Source: Sphingobium sp. (GTDB lineage Bacteria > Pseudomonadota > Alphaproteobacteria > Sphingomonadales > Sphingomonadaceae). Taken from it: a stretch of DNA of 13,147 nt. The stretch lies in assembly GCA_030148625.1 (NCBI GenBank), contig JASBTC010000027.1, positions 1 to 13,147 on the forward strand, written 5' to 3'. Shown here one piece after another: positions 6,567-13,147 of the stretch. Position numbers and translations under genes: made by a program. The notes beneath the pieces are model-generated. The model saw only the letters and a program-made list of their open reading frames with translations. It was not told the DNA's origin and did not search any database. How positions within the stretch are numbered: position 1 is the first letter of the stretch; each line of letters opens with the position of its first letter.

Positions 6567-7718
6567 CTATACCTTCACCAGCCCATCCACCGGTTTCAGG
6601 CCGGCCATCGCCGGATAGATGGATCGGGCGACACGCATGGGCTCCAGCCCGAAATGGCTCGCCAAAGCGCCCGCCACGAAACCCTCGATCTGCGCGGTCG
6701 GACGAAGATCGCGCCCTTCATAAAGGGAAGCCGGATCGAGCCCCGGCCAGTCGGCGACGACACGGCCACCGCGCACTGCACCACCGATCAGCATCGCCGC
6801 ACTCCCCGTGCCATGATCGGTGCCGCCCGTGCCGTTCACCGCCACCGTACGGCCGAATTCGGTGGCGACCAGTATCATGGTCTTTGCCCAAGCCGGCCCC
6901 AAGCCGGCCTTCAACGCGCCGATCATCGCATCGAGCCCACCCAATTGAAGCGCCAACCGCGACTTCTGGCCGATATGCGTGTCCCATCCGCCGGTTTCGA
7001 TCATCACCAGCCGCGCGCCGTTGGCGGGTGCCATCAGCCGCGCCGCAAGCGCGCCGGTCGCCCGTCCATTCTTGCTCTTCTCACCGGCAAGATCGCCGGC
7101 CAGAATCCGCGTCTCCATCGCGCTCTGCCACAGCGCGTGGAGCCTGGTATCTCCCTCGTACAACCCACCGACACGCATCAGCAGATCTTCGGACGCATCG
7201 GGCAGCGCCGCCGGCGCGTAGCTCGCCACCGCGGCAGGACCGCGCAGCGCCATCGGCACGGCACGCGCGACTGCCAGTGCCTTTGACTCGCCATCGGGCA
7301 ACATCGCCGCCAGCCGGTTCATCCATCCCGTCTTTTCGGCATAAGCGGCGCGGCCGCCGGTCTCGAGGATATTCTGTCCATCGAAATGCGACCGGTCTCG
7401 ATAGGCGGAAGCGAGCGCATGGCCGAACAGCGCCTCACCGGCCCCATAGAGCCTGGCGGTTTCGGAGAACGCCGGGTGTAACGAGAATGTCGCATCGAGC
7501 TTTGCTCCGCCACCCAGATCAGCCAGAGCTCCGCGTGCGCCTCCATAGGCAGGGTCGCCGACCGGCGCGACAGTCGCCAGACCATCAGCCGCACCGCGCT
7601 GGATGATGAAGACGAATCGCCGGTCGGTAGGCGCCGCGGCAAAGGCCAGGCGCGGGACGAATGCGACCATGCCCGCGCCCAGCATCGCCGATCCGATCAA
7701 TGCGCGCCGATCGATCAT
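6567..7718 (-). CDS. DUF1501 domain protein with twin-arginine-like leader
   Basis: This 383-residue protein belongs to DUF1501, a family of unknown function assigned to the alkaline phosphatase/sulfatase-like superfamily. It starts MIDRRALIGSAMLGAGMVAF, with Arg4-Arg5, a hydrophobic stretch, and a probable cleavage site after LAFA (24-27): a Tat-type leader with a very short n-region and a non-canonical DRRALI box. Family motifs include HFDGQNILETG (111-121), GGWDTH (243-248), EFGRT (287-291) and GTDHG (299-303), whose Asp, His and Glu could bind metal. The ATG is 2 bp after the DUF1800 stop, with GGAG (from GCGGAGATAG) upstream, so the two are cotranscribed. No substrate is known. It may be a periplasmic hydrolase; this is inference from fold family only. 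Confidence 0.92.
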   Translation of the reverse strand: MIDRRALIGSAMLGAGMVAFVPRLAFAAAPTDRRFVFIIQRGAADGLATVAPVGDPAYGGARGALADLGGGAKLDATFSLHPAFSETARLYGAGEALFGHALASAYRDRSHFDGQNILETGGRAAYAEKTGWMNRLAAMLPDGESKALAVARAVPMALRGPAAVASYAPAALPDASEDLLMRVGGLYEGDTRLHALWQSAMETRILAGDLAGEKSKNGRATGALAARLMAPANGARLVMIETGGWDTHIGQKSRLALQLGGLDAMIGALKAGLGPAWAKTMILVATEFGRTVAVNGTGGTDHGTGSAAMLIGGAVRGGRVVADWPGLDPASLYEGRDLRPTAQIEGFVAGALASHFGLEPMRVARSIYPAMAGLKPVDGLVKV

Positions 7719-7720
7719 GA

Positions 7721-9166
7721 CTATCTCCGCAGGAATTCCGGTGAGACGAGCAACAAGGCAAGGCCCTGCTCGGGGCTGTCGGCGCGCGCGATCGCCTGTG
7801 CCGTCGACGAGCCGAGCGTTTCCGGCAAGATCCGAGGCGCAAGCGTTCGGGGATCGGGCATGTTGCCCACGCGCTGCGCCAGTCGTTCAGCAACCTCGAC
7901 TCGACGCATAAGCGCATCGGGACCCATCCAGCTTGGTGCGATATCCTCCCATCCCGCCGGCGAGCCGGGTTGCCAGACCGGTTGCCCAAGCTGTTGCATC
8001 ATCGCGATGAAAGCCTTGTCCTGAACTGTCTGCGTTCCCACAGCGCGCAACGCCGAAACGCTCCAGTCCCAGGGCGTCTTGAATTTGACGGCATCGGGCG
8101 ACCAGCTTTCGGGCGCATCGATCAGCGCCGCATAAAGCGTCGGCAGATCGCCGCGAGAAGCGCTGAACGCCGCGGCCAGCCGCGCAACCAGCGCCGGCGG
8201 TGGATCGTCGGAGACGAAATGGCGCGCGAGTTTCGTGGCGATGTGGCGCGCCGTTGCAGGGTGGACCGCCAGATCTTCGAGGACGGCCTGGGCCTGATCC
8301 TCGCCGGCCTGGGCATATCGTTGCCCAAGGATCGTCCGCTCGCCGGGTTCGTGCAGGCGATCGGCAAAGACGAAACCGCCCGGCTCTCCCCCCAGTCGAT
8401 CGATTACATGCGCGCCGGGACCGCGGGCCAGGCCGGCCACGGTCCAGCCGGTCAACGCTCGCGCGAACTCGGTCACGTCCTGCTGCCGATATCCGGTGCG
8501 CACGCCCAGCGTATGCAGTTCCAATATCTCGCGCGCCAGATTCTCATTCAGGCCGAGCTTACGGCCGTCGCGTGACGCGAGGCGGCTGGCGAGCATCGAA
8601 TCGGCGCCGATCGATTGCGCCTGATCGAGATAGAGCAGCATTGCCGGGTGCCGTTCGACGGCAAGCAGCATATCGGCGAAGCTGCCGAGCAGATTGGGCC
8701 GGATCGCTTCGAATTCGAGCATGCCGGCCAAGCCGGTCGCGACGAACCTGTCGGCCGAGACCGCGAAATGATTGGCCCAGAAATGTACGAGGCGCTCGGC
8801 GAACGGCGTGGGGCCGATCAGCGCAGTGCGAACGCGCGCGCCGACCTGGAGGGCATAATGGCCACGCGCGACCTGCCGCGCAGTCTGCCGAAGCTGTTTG
8901 CCGACCTCGACACCCGCCCGTTCGGCCATGTCGGGTGCGCTCCCAGACATGGGCTGCAGCCTTTGCGCCTTCTGTACGCGAACCTCTTCAAGATAATCGG
9001 CAAAGGCCGAAGCGACCTCGCTTCGCGTCGGGAGCTCGGCCAATGTTGTCGGACGCGGCTCGAAACGCCGAAGCTGATCCTTCAGCCAGGCCCTGGGACT
9101 GGCCGGCAAAGCCTCGTCGGGTCGCGCGCCGAGCCCGAAGCGGTTCAGGGCGATGGCGAATTCCAT
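7721..9166 (-). CDS. DUF1800 domain protein without a signal peptide
   Basis: A 481-residue DUF1800 family protein, function unknown; DUF1800 and DUF1501 genes are commonly paired in many bacteria. Visible family features: LNRFGLG (7-13) at the extreme N-terminus, HFWANHFAVS (128-137), LNENLAREILELHTLGV (206-222), ALTGWTV (237-243), RHIATKLARHFVSDDPP (307-323), KTPWDW (363-368) and GWEDIAPSWM (405-414). The domain starts almost at residue 1. An in-frame TGA at 9187-9185, 7 codons upstream of the ATG, rules out a longer form, so there is no leader. GAGG lies 5 bases before the ATG. It is followed 2 bp later by DUF1501. The 86-bp gap to the dGTPase gene should hold the promoter, but I could not identify convincing -35 and -10 boxes. 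Confidence 0.92.
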   Translation of the reverse strand: MEFAIALNRFGLGARPDEALPASPRAWLKDQLRRFEPRPTTLAELPTRSEVASAFADYLEEVRVQKAQRLQPMSGSAPDMAERAGVEVGKQLRQTARQVARGHYALQVGARVRTALIGPTPFAERLVHFWANHFAVSADRFVATGLAGMLEFEAIRPNLLGSFADMLLAVERHPAMLLYLDQAQSIGADSMLASRLASRDGRKLGLNENLAREILELHTLGVRTGYRQQDVTEFARALTGWTVAGLARGPGAHVIDRLGGEPGGFVFADRLHEPGERTILGQRYAQAGEDQAQAVLEDLAVHPATARHIATKLARHFVSDDPPPALVARLAAAFSASRGDLPTLYAALIDAPESWSPDAVKFKTPWDWSVSALRAVGTQTVQDKAFIAMMQQLGQPVWQPGSPAGWEDIAPSWMGPDALMRRVEVAERLAQRVGNMPDPRTLAPRILPETLGSSTAQAIARADSPEQGLALLLVSPEFLRR

Positions 9167-9252
9167 GGCTGCCTCATCGGCCGATCAACGATCCTGCCAA
9201 GCTAGGTCCAACTTGTCGCAAAACTATGTCAGGACAGGATTTCCGTCGCGTT

Positions 9253-10419
9253 TCAGAAACCGTCCGGCATATCCATCGGGCCGACGACCTCGCGATAGCG
9301 CTTGATCGCATAACGGTCCGTCATGCCGGCCACGAAATCGGCGATGTGGCGGCTGCGTCCAGGCTCTTCGGCCGGCAGGGTCGCCAGCCATTCCGCCGGC
9401 ATATGCGTGGGATCGTCCCGATAGGCCGCGAACAGGCCGGAAACGACGTGACGCGCCGCCGACGCCGCGGCGAGCTGGCTCGGATGATGATAGAGATTGG
9501 CGTACATGAAGCGCTTCAGCGCACGCTCGCCGTCGCGCATGCCGATCGAAAAGCCGACCAGCGCGCGTCCGGCGGCGCGGACGTCATCGACGCTCGTCAC
9601 GCCGGATTCGGCGATCCGTCGCTGCGTTTCGGCGATCAGGTCGTTCACCATCCGCCCGATCTGCACGCGCACCAGTTCGGCGCGCAGCCGATCCGGGGGG
9701 CATCCTTCGCAACGCGCGGTCACCTCGGCCCAGCCTTCGGCAATCAACGGCACCGCGAGCAACTGGTCGATATCGAGCAGACCGGCGCGTACGCCGTCGT
9801 CGATGTCGTGATTGTCATAGGCGATGTCGTCGGCGAGTGCCGCGACCTGCGCCTCGAGCGACGGCCAACGATCAAGATCGAGCGGGAATTCGGCGTCCGC
9901 CGCACGCATCGCCCAGCCCGGCGTCCGGATCGGACCATTATGCTTGGCGAGCCCTTCCAGCGTCTCCCAGGTCAGGTTCAGCCCGTCCCAGCGCGGATAA
10001 GGCGTCTCCAGCCGCATCAGGGTGCGCAGCGTATGGGCATTGTGATCGAAGCCGCCCTGCGCCAGCGTCGCGGCCTTCAGCGCATCCTCGCCGGCATGAC
10101 CGAATGGCGGATGGCCGATATCGTGCGCCAGGCACAGCGCCTCGGTCAGATCCTCGTTGAGGCCGATCGCGCGCGCGATCGTCCGCCCGATCTGCGCGAC
10201 TTCGAGGCTGTGCGTCAACCGAACGCGGAAATGATCGCCATCGGGCGCCAGGAACACCTGGGTCTTGTGGCGCAGCCGACGAAAGGCGATCGAATGGATG
10301 ATCCGGTCGCGGTCGCGCTGGAACGCGTCACGCGGGCCACGCGCGGCGCCATCCGCCTCGCGGTGCAGCCGCCCCCGGCTCGCTGCGGGCGTGGCGGCAT
10401 AGGGCGCGAGGACGCTCAT
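9253..10419 (-). CDS. dgt: dGTPase-like HD-domain triphosphohydrolase
   Basis: A 388-residue member of the dGTP triphosphohydrolase family (type 2), which cleaves dNTPs to deoxynucleosides and tripolyphosphate and so can influence dNTP pools; actual substrate range here is unknown. HD-domain metal ligands are visible: His70 in RLTHSLEV, His99-Asp100 in [13 protein letters not shown] (96-108), and Asp198 in [16 protein letters not shown] (194-209). The N-terminal RHKTQVF (50-56) matches the family. The start ATG at 10419 lies 10 bp after the TPR/SPOR stop, with GAGG at suitable spacing, so the two genes are probably cotranscribed. In many alphaproteobacteria this gene directly precedes argS; here three genes intervene. 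Confidence 0.94.
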   Translation of the reverse strand: MSVLAPYAATPAASRGRLHREADGAARGPRDAFQRDRDRIIHSIAFRRLRHKTQVFLAPDGDHFRVRLTHSLEVAQIGRTIARAIGLNEDLTEALCLAHDIGHPPFGHAGEDALKAATLAQGGFDHNAHTLRTLMRLETPYPRWDGLNLTWETLEGLAKHNGPIRTPGWAMRAADAEFPLDLDRWPSLEAQVAALADDIAYDNHDIDDGVRAGLLDIDQLLAVPLIAEGWAEVTARCEGCPPDRLRAELVRVQIGRMVNDLIAETQRRIAESGVTSVDDVRAAGRALVGFSIGMRDGERALKRFMYANLYHHPSQLAAASAARHVVSGLFAAYRDDPTHMPAEWLATLPAEEPGRSRHIADFVAGMTDRYAIKRYREVVGPMDMPDGF

Positions 10420-10429
10420 CCGCGGTGCC

Positions 10430-12250
10430 TCATCGTCCGCCGAGCTTTTCGATCTCCGTGCCGGCCGGGCTCGTCCAGGCGAATCCGGTGATGCCCGCCT
10501 TCTTCAGGAACTCATCCGCCTTTTTCGCGGTCGGAAACGGTCCGACGAGCAAGCGACGCGTCGCCTTGAACGGGACGCTCCAGCCGGTCATGCCCTTGAA
10601 CGCGGCCGGCGCCTTCTTGACCAGCTTGCCATAGTCGGTGACAAGTGCGCCCTTGCTCGCGCCGGTCGCGATCTGCGCCCAGATCCGCTCAGGATGAAGT
10701 TTTTTGGGATCGGGCTTCGCCGCGGCCTTCTTTTCGGCGGCTTTCCTGTCGGCTTCCTTCTTGTCGGCCGCCTTCTTGTCCGCGGCTTTCTTGTCGGCCG
10801 CTTTCTTTTCGAGAGCCGCCTTTTTGTCATCGGGCTTCTCGTCCGCGCCCTTCGCCGCAACGGCCACGGCCGCAGCAGGCTTGCGCTCCGCCGGAACGGG
10901 CAACGGAACCGCCTCGGCCTGTTCGAGCTCCAATCCCTGGACGATCGAGGCCAGCGAACGCTCGAGCGGGGTGGGTGGTGACGACGGCGGGCTGGCTGGA
11001 GGCGCCATCTCGGCAGGTGTCGGCGCAGGCGCCTCGGTCCGCACCGGCATTGCGGCAGTCACGGCCACGCTCGATGACGGTGTCGACTGGGCGAGCCGCA
11101 CCCGCTCGCTCTGGCTGATTGGCGCCGTCACGGGTTCGCTGAAACCCGGCGCCGGCGCATTGTCGCGTACGGTCGGCGCGGTTGCCGAAGCAGTCGGCGG
11201 AACGGCCGGCGCAAGATCGGATCGCGCCGATGCAGCCGGCGTCACGATCCGTGACGGCGCCCGGGTCGGCGTCGATGCCGCGGGTGTCGGGCGCGGCGGA
11301 TCGGCCCGTGCGGCGAGCGCCACCGGGGCACCCGGCCGCCGCCGCGGTTCGCGCGAAACCGGCGCCGGCTGCACATTGGCAGGCAGGTCGTCATCGGCTT
11401 CATGCCCCGAATCCATCGGCTCGCTCATCGGCACCTGCCCACGTGCCGAAGGCTGGGGCAAGCGTGCGTCGATATCCGCCGCAGCGAAGCTCTGCGTGGT
11501 CCTGCCATCGGACGGGATACGCCCGAAATGCACCGCCGCCGCCTTTTGCGACGCCGACAGCGACGGCAGGCGCGCGAAGAACGGCGCCATCGGCTGGGCA
11601 AGATTGGCCGGCATCACCGTCCGCGCCACGCCATTGGCGCCATCGACATCACCACCGATCGCCATGACGAAAGCGCGCGCGCGCCACGCGGCGCGATCCT
11701 GGCTCCGCAGCAACGGATCGAGCGTCTGCATCGCCTGCTCGCGCTCACCGCTGATCGCGTACGACAGCGCCAGCCGCCGCGTCACTTCCGCATCGGGGCC
11801 GTGCCGAAGCGCCGACGCATAGTCGCGTTGCGCCCGTCGCGTGTCGCCGCGCAGATCATAAGCGAGCCCGCGATCCCCCGCGATCTCTGCCTCGGTGACG
11901 CCGAGCGCGACCGCGTCATTGAACAGCTTGAGTGCTTCGCGTGGTTTTTCGGTCATCAGCATGGCGCGCGCGAGTCCGGCCTTCACCCGGCCATTGCGCG
12001 GGTCGACCTGTTCGGCGCGCGCGAAAAAGCCGAGCGCGCCATTGGGATCCTCGAGCGCGAGCGCGGCATTGCCAGCCTCGATCAGCGCGCTGACATTCTG
12101 CGGATCGGACGATAGCGTATTGAGCGCCTCGGACAGAGCGCGGCCAGCCTGGGCATCGGAAATGGCCTGGGACTGCGCATGCACGGCGAATGGCGTCAGG
12201 AACACGAGCGCCGCCGCCGCGGTCGCACGGAAAGTCTGGATGATTGTCAT
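10430..12250 (-). CDS. Secreted TPR and SPOR domain-containing protein
   Basis: A 606-residue envelope protein. Signal peptide: [20 protein letters not shown] to about residue 25 (FAVHA cleavage). TPR-like helical repeats span about 35-200, with typical pieces such as [20 protein letters not shown] and [21 protein letters not shown] Pro/Ala/Thr-rich, probably disordered segment (about 265-430) is followed by a Lys/Ala/Asp repeat tract (about 476-512) and a C-terminal SPOR domain (about 519-602), [13 protein letters not shown] to [16 protein letters not shown] suggests binding to denuded glycans at division sites; TPRs suggest a protein partner. I chose the ATG at 12250 because it gives a clean signal peptide; the longer frame to 12427 would run through the ftsZ terminator. 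It lies between ftsZ and the dGTPase gene. Orthology beyond domain level is not established. Confidence 0.9.
   Translation of the reverse strand: MTIIQTFRATAAAALVFLTPFAVHAQSQAISDAQAGRALSEALNTLSSDPQNVSALIEAGNAALALEDPNGALGFFARAEQVDPRNGRVKAGLARAMLMTEKPREALKLFNDAVALGVTEAEIAGDRGLAYDLRGDTRRAQRDYASALRHGPDAEVTRRLALSYAISGEREQAMQTLDPLLRSQDRAAWRARAFVMAIGGDVDGANGVARTVMPANLAQPMAPFFARLPSLSASQKAAAVHFGRIPSDGRTTQSFAAADIDARLPQPSARGQVPMSEPMDSGHEADDDLPANVQPAPVSREPRRRPGAPVALAARADPPRPTPAASTPTRAPSRIVTPAASARSDLAPAVPPTASATAPTVRDNAPAPGFSEPVTAPISQSERVRLAQSTPSSSVAVTAAMPVRTEAPAPTPAEMAPPASPPSSPPTPLERSLASIVQGLELEQAEAVPLPVPAERKPAAAVAVAAKGADEKPDDKKAALEKKAADKKAADKKAADKKEADRKAAEKKAAAKPDPKKLHPERIWAQIATGASKGALVTDYGKLVKKAPAAFKGMTGWSVPFKATRRLLVGPFPTAKKADEFLKKAGITGFAWTSPAGTEIEKLGGR
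10718..10807 (-). repeat. 15-bp-period Lys/Ala/Asp coding repeat
   Basis: Inside the TPR/SPOR gene, about six imperfect copies of a 5-residue unit of the KKAAD type (variants [15 protein letters not shown]) occur in tandem. Units 1-3 are identical in protein; later ones diverge. The tract is a charged, probably helical spacer immediately before the SPOR domain. Tandem repeats of this kind can change copy number by slippage without shifting frame, since the period is a multiple of 3. Confidence 0.8.
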
Positions 12251-12324
12251 GGCTGATCCCGCACTGAGCGCGGTGTCGATGAAGCCCGGATGAATTGCAA
12301 GCGCAATCCCGCCCAGCCGTCTCC

Positions 12325-12342
12325 AGAGCCTGATCGGTTGAG
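12325..12342 (+). repeat. Dispersed 18-bp motif AGAGCCKGATCGGTTGAG, copy 2
   Basis: Matches the motif at 761-778 at 17 of 18 positions, same orientation, also intergenic. It lies between the ftsZ terminator and the TPR/SPOR start, so in the 5' untranslated or promoter region of that gene. It could be a repeat remnant or a shared regulatory site; two copies cannot distinguish these. Confidence 0.45.
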
Positions 12343-12366
12343 CCGAAGAGCGATCATGGCGCAGAT

Positions 12367-12413
12367 ACAGAAAGGGCCGGACGGCGAGAGCGAAGCTCCC
12401 GATCGTCCGGCCC
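12367..12413 (-). terminator. Probable intrinsic terminator downstream of ftsZ
   Basis: On the minus strand a perfect 10-base stem GGGCCGGACG / CGTCCGGCCC (plus-strand arms 12404-12413 and 12374-12383) encloses an inner stem-loop GGAGC-TTC-GCTCT. It is followed by TTTCTGT (12373-12367), a short imperfect U-run. It begins about 36 bases after the ftsZ stop. Strong stem plus U-rich tail fit a rho-independent terminator closing the division-cluster transcript. Confidence 0.75.
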
Positions 12414-12420
12414 CTCCGAT

Positions 12421-12442
12421 CGTCCACCGCAAGCGGTGGACG
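12421..12442. repeat. Perfect inverted repeat next to the ftsZ stop
   Basis: Arms CGTCCACCGC (12421-12430) and GCGGTGGACG (12433-12442) are perfectly complementary across a 2-base centre, 6 bp after the ftsZ stop codon. As RNA it would fold into a stem with a small loop. No U-run follows directly, so alone it is not an intrinsic terminator; with the next hairpin it may protect the ftsZ mRNA 3' end. Confidence 0.7.
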
Positions 12443-12448
12443 CCCCCT

Positions 12449-13147
12449 TTACTGGTTGTTCTGGCGATTCAGGAATCGCGGGATGTCGAGCGGATCGGCC
12501 TTGCCCTCGGTATCGCCCTCGTCGCCCTTCGCCGCACCGCGCGCGATATTCGACATGCGCTCGAACAGCGTGCCACCACCGGTCGAGACACGCGGCGCGC
12601 GCGGCTCAGGCGCGGCTTCGACCTCGGGAGCGAGCCAGCTCGGCGTGGCGGGCTTGGGTTCGGGCGCGGCTTCCGCCGCCTCGGGCGCTTCGACGGTCAG
12701 GTCGAGCGGCGCGTCCGCTTCGTCCTCGACGATCCGGCCATTGTCGAGCAGCAGCTCGTCTTCGGCACTGGCCGCCACGGGCTCGGGAGCGGCAAGCTCC
12801 GCCACTTCAGTCGCGATCTCCGGCGCGTCCTGGACGGGCGCGGCCTTCACCGGTTCGGGCGCACGGTCGCGCGCGGTCGGAAATGCGAAGACGCGGGCGG
12901 GTTCGGGCTGGACCGAGGTTTCAGCCTCTATGCCGGTCGCGACCACCGAAACGCGGATCTTGCCCTGCAGGTCGTTGTTGAACGCCGAACCCCAGATGAT
13001 GTTGGCATCGGGATCGACCAGTTCCTTGATGTGGTTGGCAGCCTCGTCGACTTCCATCAGGCGCATGTCCTCACCACCGGTGATCGAGATGATGACGCCC
13101 TTGGCGCCGCGCATCGAGACGCCGTCGAGCAGCGGGTTGGCGATCGC
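12449..13147 (-). CDS. ftsZ: Cell division protein FtsZ (C-terminal part)
   Basis: FtsZ is the tubulin-like GTPase that forms the cytokinetic Z-ring. Only the last 232 residues are here; the 5' end is outside the window. The fragment opens in frame with [18 protein letters not shown] and continues with [16 protein letters not shown] (22-37) and [19 protein letters not shown] (54-72), the end of the C-terminal globular domain. An acidic, Pro/Ala-rich linker of roughly 115-140 residues follows, containing the alphaproteobacterial-type [15 protein letters not shown] (190-204). The conserved C-terminal peptide is [12 protein letters not shown] (about 218-229), which in other bacteria binds partners such as FtsA and ZipA. 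The GTPase P-loop region lies outside. Two hairpins follow the TAA. Confidence 0.97.
   Translation of the reverse strand, partial: AIANPLLDGVSMRGAKGVIISITGGEDMRLMEVDEAANHIKELVDPDANIIWGSAFNNDLQGKIRVSVVATGIEAETSVQPEPARVFAFPTARDRAPEPVKAAPVQDAPEIATEVAELAAPEPVAASAEDELLLDNGRIVEDEADAPLDLTVEAPEAAEAAPEPKPATPSWLAPEVEAAPEPRAPRVSTGGGTLFERMSNIARGAAKGDEGDTEGKADPLDIPRFLNRQNNQ

Noticed and set aside
8200..10491. Very long plus-strand open frame (763 codons)
   Set aside because: It lies antisense to the well-supported DUF1800 and dGTPase genes, is extremely Arg/Pro-rich and shows no domain; long antisense frames are expected at this GC content.
12251..12427. N-terminal extension of the TPR/SPOR protein
   Set aside because: It would begin inside the post-ftsZ hairpins and bury a clean signal peptide that starts at 12250.
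1..13147. CRISPR array, tRNA, rRNA, insertion sequence or prophage
   Set aside because: No regularly spaced direct repeats, cloverleaf sequences, transposase motifs or phage genes were found on either strand by reading.

Overview
The window reads as chromosomal DNA of a high-GC alphaproteobacterium, most likely a sphingomonad (Sphingomonas or a relative). This rests on gene order and protein style: a dGTPase-like / argS / SPOR / nagZ / scpA / scpB / tatA / tatB / tatC series, an FtsZ with a long acidic-proline linker and an alphaproteobacterial-type C-terminus, and a GAAAAGTGGGAACCGGTTTTC-type intergenic palindrome common in alphaproteobacteria. The genus is an inference; no rRNA or other taxonomic marker is present.

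Layout. Twelve of the thirteen confident genes lie on the minus strand, so transcription runs from high to low coordinates. (1) 13147-12449: the 3' part of ftsZ, the usual last gene of a division cluster, followed by two strong hairpins, one a plausible intrinsic terminator (12367-12413). (2) 12250-9253: a secreted TPR plus SPOR-domain protein, then 10 bp later a dGTPase-like HD hydrolase. (3) 9166-6567: a closely spaced DUF1800/DUF1501 pair, and facing it on the plus strand a small predicted secreted protein (6231-6524). This block separates the dGTPase gene from argS, which are often neighbours in alphaproteobacteria, so it looks like an accessory insertion. (4) 6023-1113: a compact operon argS, SPOR membrane protein, nagZ, scpA, scpB with overlaps or short gaps. 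(5) 1085-1: tatA, tatB and the 5' end of tatC. tatA and tatB are split by 205 bp holding two repeat-like elements, while tatB and tatC overlap by 4 bp.

How the genes fit together. The window is rich in envelope and cell-cycle functions: Z-ring (FtsZ), two SPOR proteins (the family binds peptidoglycan lacking stem peptides at septa), peptidoglycan recycling (NagZ), chromosome organisation (ScpA/ScpB with SMC), arginyl-tRNA synthesis, dNTP hydrolysis and folded-protein export (Tat). In E. coli, Tat exports division amidases that create SPOR-binding glycans, so SPOR genes beside tat genes make functional sense, although no amidase gene is in this window. The most interesting unresolved part is the DUF1800/DUF1501 pair. 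DUF1501 has a twin-arginine-like leader, whereas DUF1800 cannot have one because an in-frame stop lies 7 codons upstream of its start. This raises the possibility of export as a folded complex.

No tRNA, rRNA, CRISPR array, transposase or phage gene was seen. No stretch over 300 bp lacks a gene; the largest gaps are 647-851, 6024-6230 and 12251-12448.
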